Source: JAOBAU01 sp034667465
Lineage (GTDB): Bacteria > Acidobacteriota > Thermoanaerobaculia > Gp7-AA8
Direction: 5' to 3'
NCBI GenBank assembly: GCA_034667465.1
Contig: JAXDJV010000007.1
Location: 220,679 to 284,678, forward strand
Length of the DNA: 64,000 nucleotides
In this document: piece after piece, positions 46,080-54,592 of the stretch
Numbering within the stretch: position 1 is the first letter of the stretch
Layout of the letters: each line of letters begins with the position of its first letter
Notes under the pieces: generated by a model
Databases searched by the model: none
The model's input: only the letters and a program-made list of their open reading frames with translations
Told to the model about the DNA's origin: nothing
Program-made: the position numbers and the translations under genes

Positions 46080-49000
46080 ATGAAATTTACTGATCTCTTC
46101 ATCCGGCGTCCCGTCCTCGCGATCGTCGTCAACCTGGTGATTCTCATCGCCGGCCTGCAGTCGATCCGTTCACTCGTCGTGCGTCAGTTCCCGCGCAGCG
46201 ACATGGCCAACGTCGTCGTCACGACTGCATACGTCGGCGCGAACGCCGATCTCGTGCGCGGTTTCATCACCGCGCCGCTCGAGCGCGTCATCGCCGGTGC
46301 CGACGGCATCGACTTTCTCGAATCGTCGAGCGGCCAGGGCGTCAGCACGATCACCGCTCATCTGAAACTCAACTTCGACACGAACGCCGCGCTGACGCAG
46401 ATCCAGTCGAAGGTCGCGCAGGTCCGCAACCAGCTGCCGCCCGAAGCGGAAGCGCCGATCATCGATCTGCAGACGACCGACAGCCAGTTCGCCGCCGCCT
46501 ACCTCGGCTTCCCATCGAAGGATCTCGATCAGAACCAGATCACCGACTACCTCACGCGCGTCGTCCAGCCGAAGCTGAGCGCCATCTCCGGCGTGCAGCG
46601 CGCCGACATCTTCGGCGACCGGACGTTCGCCATGCGCGTCTGGCTCGATCCGCAGCGGATGGCGGCGCGCGGCATCTCGCCGTCCGACGTCCGCACCGCG
46701 CTCGCCTCCAACAACTATCTCTCGGCCCTCGGGCGAACGAAGGGCACGATGACGTCCGTCAATCTCGTCGCCAACACGAACCTGCAGACGGCCGAAGAGT
46801 TCAAGCAGCTCGTCGTCAAAGAACAGGGCAACGACGTCATCCGCCTCGGCGAGATCGCCGACGTCGTCCTCGGCGCGGAAACGTACGATCAGGAAGTCAG
46901 CTTCAACGGCCAGACCGCCGTCTTCATCGGCATCTTCACGCTGCCGACCGCGAACACGCTCGATGTGATGAAGCGCGTCCGCGAAGCGCTGCCCGAGATC
47001 AAAGCGCAGCTGCCGGCCGGCATGACCACCGGCGTTCCGTACGACTCATCGGCGTACATCCAGACAGCGATCGACGAAGTGCTGAAGACGCTGATGGAGA
47101 CGCTCCTGATCGTCATCTTCGTCATCTTCCTCTTCCTCGGATCCGTTCGCGGCGTGCTCATTCCAGTCATCGCCATTCCGATCTCGCTCATCGGTTCCGT
47201 GCTGCTGATGCTGCTGTTCGGATTCACGATCAACCTCCTGACACTGCTCGCGATCGTCCTGTCGGTCGGACTCGTCGTCGACGACGCCATCGTCATGGTC
47301 GAGAACATCGAGCGACATCTGCACATGGGCAAGACGCCGTTCCAGGCGTCGATCGATGCCGCGCGCGAGCTGGTCGCGCCGATCATCGCCATGACGATCA
47401 CGCTCGCCACCGTTTACACGCCGGTCGCACTGCAGGGCGGTCTGACCGGCTCGCTCTTCCGCGAGTTTGCGTTCACGCTCGCCGGCGCCGTCTTCATCTC
47501 CGGCGTCGTCGCACTGACGCTCTCTCCGATGATGGGCTCGAAGCTGCTGCGCGCAGGCGACACCGAGCGCGGCTTCGCCGGCATCGTCAATCGCCGCTTC
47601 GAGGCGCTGCAGGCTTTCTACACGCGCGTGCTGACCGGCACGCTGAACTACCGGCCGGTCGTGCTCACGCTGTGGGCGATCGTCGTGCTGCTGATCTTTC
47701 CCTTCTACATGTTTTCGCAGAAGGAGCTCGCGCCGACCGAAGATCAGAATTTCCTCTTCGGCATCATGCAGGCGGCGCCGAATGCGACGATCGATCAGAC
47801 CAAGCTTTTCGCGAAACAGGTCGATGCCGCGTACAGCTCCCTCCCCGAGCACGAATCGTCATTCATGGTGATTCTGCCGAGCGGTGGCTTCGGCGGCATC
47901 GTCACGAAACCGCACACGCAGCGCAAACGCGGCATTCAGGAAATCCTCGTCGACGTTTCGGCGAAAACGTCGCAGATCCCGGGCATCCGCGTGATCAATC
48001 TCGTCCCGCCGTCGCTGCCCGGCAGCCAGGGCTTCCCGGTCGACGTCGCCATCGTCTCGACTGCGGAGCCGGCGCAGCTCGCGGAGCTCGCCAGCACGCT
48101 CGTCGGCAAAGCGATGAAGAGCGGCATCTTCATGTTCGCCGACACCGATCTGAAGTTCGACCAGCCGCAGACGCGCGTCGTCTTCAATCGCGACAAACTG
48201 CGCGCGCAGGGCGTCGATCTGTCGCAGGCCGGACGCGATCTTTCCACGCTGCTCGGCGGCAACTACGTCAACCGCTTCAGCATTCAGGGACGCAGCTACA
48301 AAGTCATCCCGCTCATTCGCCGCGCCGATCGTCTGACGCCCGAGCAGCTTTCGCAGATATACATCACGGGCGGCGGCGGCAAGCTCGTCCCGCTCTCGAC
48401 GTTCGCGACGCTGGAGACGACGACCGAACCGCGCGAGTTGAAACGATTCCAGCAGCTGAACGCCGTCCGCATTCAGGGCGCGATTCCGCCCGGCGTCTCG
48501 CTCGACTCCGCGCTGCAGTTCCTCGAGACGGAAGCGGCGCGAACACTGCCGCGCGGATTCACGGTCGACTACGCCGGCGAATCGCGCCAGCTGCGCACCG
48601 AAGGCGCACGCTTCCTCGGCGTCTTCATGCTGTCGGCGATCCTCATCTATCTCGTGCTCGCCGCGCAGTTCGAAAGCTTCCGCGATCCGTTCATCATCCT
48701 CGCCGGCTCGGTTCCTCTCGCCCTTTCCGGCTCGCTCCTCTTCTCGTTCCTCGGACTGACCTCGATCAACATCTACAGTCAGGTCGGTCTGATCACACTC
48801 GTCGGCCTCATCGCGCGCAACGGAATCCTGATCGTGCAATTCGCGAATCACCTGCAGGAAGAGGGACGCGACAAGCTGCATGCAGTGCTCGAAGCGTCAT
48901 CGACGCGACTCCGGCCGATTCTGATGACGACCGCCGCGACGGTCATGGGCCATCTGCCGCTCGTCTTCGCGCGCGGACCCGGCGCCGGCGCCCGCAACAG

Positions 49001-49148
49001 CATCGGCATCATGCTCGTCACCGGCATGATCATCGGCACCGCGTTCACGCTGTTCGTCGTGCCGTCGATTTACGTACTGGTCGCGCGGAAACGTGCGGTC
49101 ACAGAAAAAGTGGCCGCCGAGGTGGAAGGAGAGCCGGTAACGGCATGA
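46080..49148 (+). CDS. RND efflux permease (AcrB/MexF-like, HAE1 type)
   Basis: The 1022-residue protein has the RND layout: FIRRPVLAIVVNLVILIAGL (first helix), a large periplasmic loop, helices 2-6 with LSVGLVVDDAIVMVENIERHL (the DD proton-relay in helix 4, near residue 400), then a second loop and helices 7-12 ending MTTAATVMGHLPLVFARGPGAGARNSIG. Length matches AcrB-type pumps (about 1030-1050). It forms a proton-driven multidrug or metabolite exporter with the adaptor upstream. Substrate cannot be read from sequence. Confidence 0.93.
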   Translation: MKFTDLFIRRPVLAIVVNLVILIAGLQSIRSLVVRQFPRSDMANVVVTTAYVGANADLVRGFITAPLERVIAGADGIDFLESSSGQGVSTITAHLKLNFDTNAALTQIQSKVAQVRNQLPPEAEAPIIDLQTTDSQFAAAYLGFPSKDLDQNQITDYLTRVVQPKLSAISGVQRADIFGDRTFAMRVWLDPQRMAARGISPSDVRTALASNNYLSALGRTKGTMTSVNLVANTNLQTAEEFKQLVVKEQGNDVIRLGEIADVVLGAETYDQEVSFNGQTAVFIGIFTLPTANTLDVMKRVREALPEIKAQLPAGMTTGVPYDSSAYIQTAIDEVLKTLMETLLIVIFVIFLFLGSVRGVLIPVIAIPISLIGSVLLMLLFGFTINLLTLLAIVLSVGLVVDDAIVMVENIERHLHMGKTPFQASIDAARELVAPIIAMTITLATVYTPVALQGGLTGSLFREFAFTLAGAVFISGVVALTLSPMMGSKLLRAGDTERGFAGIVNRRFEALQAFYTRVLTGTLNYRPVVLTLWAIVVLLIFPFYMFSQKELAPTEDQNFLFGIMQAAPNATIDQTKLFAKQVDAAYSSLPEHESSFMVILPSGGFGGIVTKPHTQRKRGIQEILVDVSAKTSQIPGIRVINLVPPSLPGSQGFPVDVAIVSTAEPAQLAELASTLVGKAMKSGIFMFADTDLKFDQPQTRVVFNRDKLRAQGVDLSQAGRDLSTLLGGNYVNRFSIQGRSYKVIPLIRRADRLTPEQLSQIYITGGGGKLVPLSTFATLETTTEPRELKRFQQLNAVRIQGAIPPGVSLDSALQFLETEAARTLPRGFTVDYAGESRQLRTEGARFLGVFMLSAILIYLVLAAQFESFRDPFIILAGSVPLALSGSLLFSFLGLTSINIYSQVGLITLVGLIARNGILIVQFANHLQEEGRDKLHAVLEASSTRLRPILMTTAATVMGHLPLVFARGPGAGARNSIGIMLVTGMIIGTAFTLFVVPSIYVLVARKRAVTEKVAAEVEGEPVTA

Positions 49149-49167
49149 CGTCACGTACACTTTCCGC

Positions 49168-49923
49168 ATGGATCGCTTTCCATCGGAATTCGATGAATTG
49201 CTGAACGCGCGCGGACGGCGGCTGCTCGCCGATCCGCCGCAGCTCGAAGCGCTGCTCGCGAAACGGAAGACGCCGATCGTCGTTCTCGAAAACGTGATCG
49301 ACGACAGCGTCGCCCGCGACTGCATCCGACTCCTCGACACCGCCGTCTATCCGCAATTGAAGCGAATGCACACGCCGATTCCGCGCGAAGCGCTGACCGG
49401 CATGCGCCGCAACTACGGTGAGAAGCTCCCGAAAACCGTGCGCGTAAAAACCGCGACGTTCAACTCGCGCCGCTCGCGCATGCTCGATGTCGCCACCGAG
49501 ATCGGTCTCGCCGGAATGCTGCATTCACCGAGCTTCGTCCGCGTCGCGCAAAGCGTCACGACGCCGACGCTGCGCGCCGAAAAGAGCGGACGTCAGGTGA
49601 TCTGCTACGAAGCCGGCGACTACAGCGGACCGCACAACGATCATCATCCGCAGCGCCCCGACGCGCGGAACGGATTCATCGATCTGCACATCATGTTTTC
49701 GAATGACGATGTGGCGTCGCAGTGGCTAGTGTACGAAGACCGCGGATTTCTATCGGTCGCGCACGATGTCTCGTCGCGCGCGGCGATCGCCATCTATCGG
49801 CTGCCGTTCTGGCATTACACAACGCCGCTCGTACCGCGGCCGAAGCGCGAATCGACGGCGCGGCGGTGGCTGCTGCTCGGATCGTTTGATTACGATCCGC
49901 CGCTGAAGAAGCTGCAGTACTGA
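49168..49923 (+). CDS. Possible 2OG-Fe(II) dioxygenase-like protein
   Basis: The 251-residue protein reads VLENVIDDSVARDCIRLLD near residue 40, a segment like the start of prolyl-hydroxylase-type 2OG enzymes. It then has VICYEAGDYSGPHNDHHPQ near residue 150, a good His-x-Asp candidate, and RRWLLLGSFDY near the end where an Arg would bind 2-oxoglutarate. The distal iron His is probably in LPFWHYTTPL. The fit is suggestive, not certain. It follows the RND permease after 19 bases and may share its transcript. Confidence 0.5.
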   Translation: MDRFPSEFDELLNARGRRLLADPPQLEALLAKRKTPIVVLENVIDDSVARDCIRLLDTAVYPQLKRMHTPIPREALTGMRRNYGEKLPKTVRVKTATFNSRRSRMLDVATEIGLAGMLHSPSFVRVAQSVTTPTLRAEKSGRQVICYEAGDYSGPHNDHHPQRPDARNGFIDLHIMFSNDDVASQWLVYEDRGFLSVAHDVSSRAAIAIYRLPFWHYTTPLVPRPKRESTARRWLLLGSFDYDPPLKKLQY

Positions 49924-49929
49924 CGCGCG

Positions 49930-50670
49930 CTACGTGTACAGCCCGCCGCTCACGTTCATCACCGTGCCGGTGATGTAACTGGCCTGCTCCGACGCGAGGA
50001 AGACGACCGCGTACGCGATGTCGTCGACGGTGCCGAGGCGCTTGAGGGCGATGCGACCTTCGAGTTGTTGTTTCGCTTCGTCGGTCATCGCGTCGGTCAT
50101 CGCCGTCGAGATGAAACCGGGAGCGACCGCGTTCACGGTCACGTTGCGCGAACCGATCTCGAGCGCGAGCGCTTTCGTGAATCCGATCAGCGCCGCTTTC
50201 GACGATGCGTAGTTGACCTGACCGGCGTTCCCCATCATGCCGACGACGGACGAGATGTTGATCACGCGTCCCCAGCGTGCGCGGATCATCTTCTTCACGA
50301 TCTCCTGCGTGATGTTGAACGCGGAGTCGAGGTTCGTGCGGATGACGCTCGACCACGCATCGGGCTTCATCCGAATGAAGAGATCGTCGTCGGTGATCCC
50401 GGCGTTGTTCACGAGGATGTCGATCGGACGCGCTTCGAGGAGCGCCTTCACGCCGTCGCGCACGTTCGGATCGGTGATGTCGAGCTGCACGGCAGATGCG
50501 CTGCCGCCGGCGGCTGTGATCTCCGACGCGATGCGATTGACGGCGTCGAGACTGCGCGCCGCGACGAGAACGTGCGCGCCGCTTTCGGCGAGCCGCCGCG
50601 CGATCGCTTCGCCGATGCCGCGCGAGGCGCCGGTGACGAGCGCGGTTTTGCCGGTCAGGTCGACTCTCAT
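49930..50670 (-). CDS. fabG: 3-oxoacyl-ACP reductase
   Basis: The 246-residue SDR protein has TGASRGIGEAIARRLAESGAHV (NADPH-binding TGxxxGIG), NNAGITDD (NNAG), and the catalytic Ser, Tyr and Lys in INISSVVGMMGNAGQVNYASSKAAL. The end, YITGTVMNVSGGLYT, is typical of FabG. It reduces 3-oxoacyl-ACP in each fatty-acid elongation cycle. It overlaps fabD by ATGA. No acpP or fabF follows within this window; a + strand gene comes next. Confidence 0.93.
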   Translation of the reverse strand: MRVDLTGKTALVTGASRGIGEAIARRLAESGAHVLVAARSLDAVNRIASEITAAGGSASAVQLDITDPNVRDGVKALLEARPIDILVNNAGITDDDLFIRMKPDAWSSVIRTNLDSAFNITQEIVKKMIRARWGRVINISSVVGMMGNAGQVNYASSKAALIGFTKALALEIGSRNVTVNAVAPGFISTAMTDAMTDEAKQQLEGRIALKRLGTVDDIAYAVVFLASEQASYITGTVMNVSGGLYT

Positions 50671-51608
50671 GCCGATATTTTCTCCACGAATGCTTCCAGC
50701 GACGCGACGTCGGAGACGTTCATCAGCTCGACGCTCGGATCGATCCGCTTGATCAGTCCCGTCAGCACGTTGCCCGGTCCGATCTCGACGACGCGGCGAA
50801 CGCCCATCGAGACCATCTGCTGGATCGATTCGACCCAGCGCACCGGTGACACGACCTGGCGCACGAGCGCGTTGCGCACCGCGTGCGCGGTACCGATCGG
50901 CGACGCGTCGACGTTCGAGATGAGCGAGAGCCAGAGATCTTTGAAGGCAGCATCGCGCAGAATCGGCTCGAGTCGTTCTTCGGCCGGCTTCATCAGCGCG
51001 CAGTGGAACGGCGCGGAGACCGGCAGCGGCAGCGCGCGACGAACGCCGCGCGATTTCGCGACGACGATGGCGCGATCGATGGCGTTCTTCGTTCCGGCGA
51101 TGACGACCTGTCCCGGCGCGTTGATGTTCGCGACCGACAGCACGTCACCTTCCGCGGCCTCGGCGCAGATCGCCTGCGCTTCTTCGACCGTCGGTCCGAT
51201 GAGCGCCGCCATGCCGCCGGTGCCGACCGGCACCGCTTCCTGCATGAAGCGGCCGCGCTGATGAACGATCTTCGCCGCTTCCGCCGGCGTCAATCCGCCG
51301 ACGCTGACGATCGCGCTGTACTCGCCGAGCGAATGACCGGCGACGAGATCGCGTCGCGTGGCGCCGCGTTCTTCGAGCACCGCATGAATCGCGGACGAGA
51401 CGGCGAGGATGGCCGGCTGCGTGTTCTCCGTCAGCCTGAGCTGTTCTTCGGGACCATTGAAGCAAAGGTCGGAGATGGAGAAGCCGAGCGCGGCATCGAT
51501 GTCATTGAAGACGCGCCGCGCCGCCGGATACGCCTCGGCGACGTCGCGGCCCATGCCGGCGTACTGGCTTCCCTGGCCGGGAAAGACGAATGCAGTGTTG
51601 TGCTCCAT
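50667..51608 (-). CDS. fabD: Malonyl-CoA-ACP transacylase
   Basis: ATG 51608 gives 313 residues starting MEHNTAFVFPGQGSQYAGMGRD, the canonical FabD opening. The active Ser is in VAGHSLGEYSAIV (GHSLGE, near 92), the Arg in QRGRFMQEAVP and the His in SAPFHCALMKPAEERL. It moves malonyl from CoA to ACP. The fifteen upstream residues of the open frame are not conserved. It overlaps fabG; fabH is not between fabD and plsX as it usually is. Confidence 0.94.
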   Translation of the reverse strand: MEHNTAFVFPGQGSQYAGMGRDVAEAYPAARRVFNDIDAALGFSISDLCFNGPEEQLRLTENTQPAILAVSSAIHAVLEERGATRRDLVAGHSLGEYSAIVSVGGLTPAEAAKIVHQRGRFMQEAVPVGTGGMAALIGPTVEEAQAICAEAAEGDVLSVANINAPGQVVIAGTKNAIDRAIVVAKSRGVRRALPLPVSAPFHCALMKPAEERLEPILRDAAFKDLWLSLISNVDASPIGTAHAVRNALVRQVVSPVRWVESIQQMVSMGVRRVVEIGPGNVLTGLIKRIDPSVELMNVSDVASLEAFVEKISA

Positions 51609-51701
51609 TGCGGCGCGAATGATAGCGGCAACCCGTGGCGCCGTCGATGGCATCGGGAAGGTATTGCCGCGCGCGGCGGACGCGCGGTACCGTGCTTCGC
51701 G

Positions 51702-52142
51702 ATGACGGACGAGCTCATGCAGGCGGCGATCGAGGAAGCACGAATCGGGTTAGCCGAGGGAGGCATCCCGATCGGATCGGTGCTCGTGCATGAAGGGAAG
51801 ATCATCGGACGCGGTCACAATCGCCGCATTCAGCGCGGCAGTCCGACGCTTCACGGCGAGATGGACGCGCTCGAAAACGCGGGGCGGCTCGCCGCGCGCA
51901 TCTATCGCGAGTCGGTGATCTACACGACGCTGTCGCCGTGCTCGATGTGCAGCGGCGCGATTCTGCTGTACGGGATTCCGCGCGTGATCGTCGGCGAGAA
52001 TCAGACGTTCATGGGCGAGGAAGATTTGCTGCGCTCGCGCGGAGTGCAGGTCGATGTGCTGCAGGACGCGAACTGCATCGAGCTGATGACGAACTTCATT
52101 CGCGACCACGCGCAACTTTGGAACGAAGACATCGGTGAGTGA
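51702..52142 (+). CDS. Yeast-type cytosine deaminase
   Basis: The 146-residue protein has GIPIGSVLVHEGKIIGRGHN, then HGEMDALENAGRLAARIYRE (His and catalytic Glu), TLSPCSMCSGAILLYGIPRVIVGEN (two zinc Cys) and ends DANCIELMTNFIRDHAQLW. The HGEMDALENAGR, YTTLSPCSMCSGAILLYGIPR and CIELMTNFI segments follow fungal Fcy1-type cytosine deaminase more closely than TadA or CodA. It should convert cytosine to uracil. It is divergent from fabD and overlaps the ferritin-like gene by eight bases. Confidence 0.8.
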   Translation: MTDELMQAAIEEARIGLAEGGIPIGSVLVHEGKIIGRGHNRRIQRGSPTLHGEMDALENAGRLAARIYRESVIYTTLSPCSMCSGAILLYGIPRVIVGENQTFMGEEDLLRSRGVQVDVLQDANCIELMTNFIRDHAQLWNEDIGE

Positions 52143-52644
52143 CGCTCGCGCGAAATTGATCCGCCAGCTGCAGGGCGCGTACTCCGGCGAGCTGGCGGCC
52201 GGATTCGCATATCGCGGCCACTGGCGCAGCTGTCGCGATGCCGGCGAGCGCGCGCGCATCGCCGAGATCGAAGCCGATGAGTGGCATCACCGCGAGCTCG
52301 TCGCCGGACTGCTGCGCGACCTCGGTGGCAAACCGAATCGAATCCGCGACGCGATCTTCTGGTGCATCGGACGCACGCTCGGCGCGCTCTGCCACGTCAG
52401 CGGCTGGTTCGTCCCGATGTACGGAGCGGGAAAACTAGAGCGCGGAAACATCGTCGAGTACGAGGAAGCGGCGGTCTTCGCCCGCGACTGCGGACATCCC
52501 GAAATGATCGACTGCCTCCTGACGATGGCGGAAGTCGAGTGGGAGCACGAACGCTACTTTCGCGAACGGATCATCGGACACAGACTGCTGCGACTGTTCC
52601 CGCTGTGGGATGCCGCGCCGCCAAAGACGACGATCCGCGGCTGA
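52135..52644 (+). CDS. Ferritin-like di-iron protein
   Basis: The 169-residue protein starts with a GTG inside the end of the deaminase gene. It has four helices with LQGAYSGELAAGFAYRGHWRS, EADEWHHRELVAGLLRDLGG, IVEYEEAAVFARDCGHPEM and TMAEVEWEHERYFRERIIGH. The E, ExxH and ExxH ligands of a ferritin-like di-iron site are all there (Coq7 or rubrerythrin-like class). The exact reaction is unclear. Convergent hairpins separate it from plsX. Confidence 0.68.
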   Translation: MSDARAKLIRQLQGAYSGELAAGFAYRGHWRSCRDAGERARIAEIEADEWHHRELVAGLLRDLGGKPNRIRDAIFWCIGRTLGALCHVSGWFVPMYGAGKLERGNIVEYEEAAVFARDCGHPEMIDCLLTMAEVEWEHERYFRERIIGHRLLRLFPLWDAAPPKTTIRG

Positions 52645-52671
52645 ATGTTGTTGTGTGTTTGTGTTTGTGTG

Positions 52672-52715
52672 GAGGCGGGCGCTTCGCCCGCCTCATGCGG
52701 CCGAAGCGGCCGCAT
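52672..52715. terminator. Two adjacent hairpins between convergent genes
   Basis: The first stem is GAGGCGGGCG/CGCCCGCCTC (10 base pairs, loop CTT, 52672-52694). The second is ATGCGGCCG/CGGCCGCAT (9 base pairs, loop AAG, 52695-52715). They are flanked by GTGTGG and CCACAC, allowing a cruciform. No T-run follows, but they lie between two convergent genes and probably block read-through from both. They may belong to a dispersed repeat family. Confidence 0.55.
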
Positions 52716-52722
52716 CCACACT

Positions 52723-53784
52723 TCACGACAACGTCGAGAGCGCCGCGGAGTCGTGCTCGCGATTGTGCAGTTCGCCGATCTTCGTTTGGATCTTCGCGTC
52801 GATGCGATTCACCGCGAAGTCGCGCGCGACGCGTACGGCGTTCTTGATCGCCTTCGCGTTCGAGCGGCCGTGGCAGACGATGCAGCCGCCTTTCACACCG
52901 AGCAGCGGCGCACCGCCGTATTCGGAGTAATCCATCCGCTTCTTGAGACCTTCGAATGCGCTGCGCGAGAGGAGCGCGCCGATCTTGCGCGTGAACGACT
53001 TCGTCATCTCCTCGCGCAGCGTGCGGCTGACGAACTCGCCGAGCGCCTCGCCGGCTTTCAACACGACATTGCCGGTGAAGCCGTCGGCGACGACGACATC
53101 ACAGTTGCCATTGAAGACGTCGCGCCCTTCGGCGTTACCGATGAAGTTCAGTCCCGTCTCGCGCATTACGCGATACGTCTCCTTCGTCAGCTCGTTTCCT
53201 TTTCCCTCTTCCTCGCCGATCGACAGCAGTCCAACGCGCGGCTCGGCGATGCCGAACACCATCTGCGCGTAGAAGTGGCCCATGACGGCGAACTCGCGGA
53301 GGTTGTTCGGCTTCGAGTCGACATTCGCGCCGACGTCGAGCAGGAGCGTGTGTCCCTTCTGATTCGGAAGGATCGCGGCGAGCGCGGGACGCTCGACTCC
53401 TTCGATCATGCCCATCACGACGCGTGCGGACGTCCACGCGGCGCCGGTGTTTCCCGCCGATACGAACGCGTCCGCTCTCCCCTCTGCTACGAGGTTCGCG
53501 CAGATGCGGATCGACGAGTTGCGCTTGCGGCGGAGCGGCGCGACGGCGGTGTCGTCCATCTCGACGACTTCGCGCGCATCGACGATGGTGACGTTCGACG
53601 GAAGCGAGGCTTCGAGCGCGACGAGCTCTGCGCGCAGCACCTCTTCCTTCCCGACCAGCAGGATCTCGCCTGGATGTTCGGCGGCGGCGAGCAGTGCGCC
53701 CTTGACGATTTCGCGCGGCGCGTGATCGCCCCCCATCGCGTCGAGCGCGATGCGGGTCGCCGCGGCGGTGCGTTCACCCGTCAT
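52723..53784 (-). CDS. plsX: Phosphate acyltransferase
   Basis: The 353-residue protein has TRIALDAMGGDHAPREIVKGAL, the PlsX signature, VSAGNTGAAWTSARVVMG with FVSAGNTGA, and PLLGVKGGCIVCHGRSNAKAIKNAV near the end. It makes acyl-phosphate from acyl-ACP for phospholipid synthesis. The first eight residues before TRIAL may be extra. It follows rpmF and yceD in the usual order. Its normal neighbours fabH and fabD are displaced. Confidence 0.94.
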   Translation of the reverse strand: MTGERTAAATRIALDAMGGDHAPREIVKGALLAAAEHPGEILLVGKEEVLRAELVALEASLPSNVTIVDAREVVEMDDTAVAPLRRKRNSSIRICANLVAEGRADAFVSAGNTGAAWTSARVVMGMIEGVERPALAAILPNQKGHTLLLDVGANVDSKPNNLREFAVMGHFYAQMVFGIAEPRVGLLSIGEEEGKGNELTKETYRVMRETGLNFIGNAEGRDVFNGNCDVVVADGFTGNVVLKAGEALGEFVSRTLREEMTKSFTRKIGALLSRSAFEGLKKRMDYSEYGGAPLLGVKGGCIVCHGRSNAKAIKNAVRVARDFAVNRIDAKIQTKIGELHNREHDSAALSTLS

Positions 53785-53793
53785 GACGGGTGA

Positions 53794-53979
53794 TCAAAGG
53801 GCGTCTTTGACTGCGATCACTTCACGGCCCTTGTAGAAGCCGCACTTCGGGCAGACGCGATGCGGAAGCTTCGCTTCGTGGCACTGCGGACAGGTCGAGA
53901 GCGACTTCAGCTTGAGGAAGTCGTGCGCGCGGCGCTTGTGGGTACGGGCTTTAGAGTGGCGTCGTTTCGGATTCGGCAT
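53794..53979 (-). CDS. rpmF: Ribosomal protein bL32
   Basis: The 61-residue protein starts MPNPKRRHSKARTHKRRAHD and has CPQCHEAKLPHRVCPKCGFYKGREVI, the four zinc Cys of bL32 with the conserved surrounding sequence. It belongs to the 50S subunit. It lies nine bases before plsX and 21 after yceD. GGAGT-type ribosome sequence precedes the ATG. Confidence 0.97.
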   Translation of the reverse strand: MPNPKRRHSKARTHKRRAHDFLKLKSLSTCPQCHEAKLPHRVCPKCGFYKGREVIAVKDAL

Positions 53980-54000
53980 CGGAGACTCCTGGTTAGTTGA

Positions 54001-54558
54001 TCAGCTTTCTCGTTTTTTCAGTTCGTCACGGATTCCTGCCAGCGCGCCCCACCGATCGTCGACGACCGATGTCTCGCACTTGCACGCCTCACGAGTCCGA
54101 TTGACTCCGCACTGCGGGCAAAGGCCGAGACAGCCCTCCTCGCACAACGGCTTCATCGGAATCGCCAGCTGGATCTGCTCGAGTGCCAGATCCTTCAGAG
54201 GCACCGCCCGCTCCGAGTAGAACTCGACGTCGAGCTCCTCGTCGGAGATCTCGATTTCTTCGTTCTCGTGCTCGGAGCCCTCGGGGCGGGGGCGGAATCT
54301 TAAGTGAAACGGCGAAGTATTGGCAAACGGATACGGCTCGTCGCACCGCGAACAGCGGAGATCGGCGGTAAAAGTCGACGTGCCGTCGAGGATGTACTCC
54401 CCGGCGTGATCGCCTTTGGCGGCCTGAACCTCGATCGTGACGGGGCCGGTTTTATCGAGCTCGACGCGATCGAGCTCTTCGGCATTCAGCTCGAAGGTCG
54501 CGCGGTAGCTCTGCGGTCCATCCTTGTCGATCCGGTCGAATTCGATGACGTCCTGCAT
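54001..54558 (-). CDS. yceD: YceD/DUF177 family protein
   Basis: The 185-residue protein has STFTADLRCSRCDEPYPFANTSPFHLRF (CxxC) and a C-terminal PLKDLALEQIQLAIPMKPLCEEGCLGLCPQCGVNR, the DUF177 hallmark with its final Cys cluster. Proteins of this family lie before rpmF in most bacteria and are linked to 23S rRNA processing or accumulation. It heads the yceD-rpmF-plsX operon and begins 35 bases past the unknown gene upstream. Confidence 0.93.
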   Translation of the reverse strand: MQDVIEFDRIDKDGPQSYRATFELNAEELDRVELDKTGPVTIEVQAAKGDHAGEYILDGTSTFTADLRCSRCDEPYPFANTSPFHLRFRPRPEGSEHENEEIEISDEELDVEFYSERAVPLKDLALEQIQLAIPMKPLCEEGCLGLCPQCGVNRTREACKCETSVVDDRWGALAGIRDELKKRES

Positions 54559-54592
54559 GGCAGTCTCGCGATTAACCGCGACCCTCCGGAAT

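Noticed and set aside
47859..48881. Long minus-strand frame inside the RND permease
   Set aside because: Glu/Arg-rich mirror of a GC-rich coding strand; the opposite strand has every RND motif.
50883..51701. Plus-strand frame leading into the cytosine deaminase
   Set aside because: It is antisense to fabD; the deaminase has its own ATG at 51702 matching the family N-terminus.
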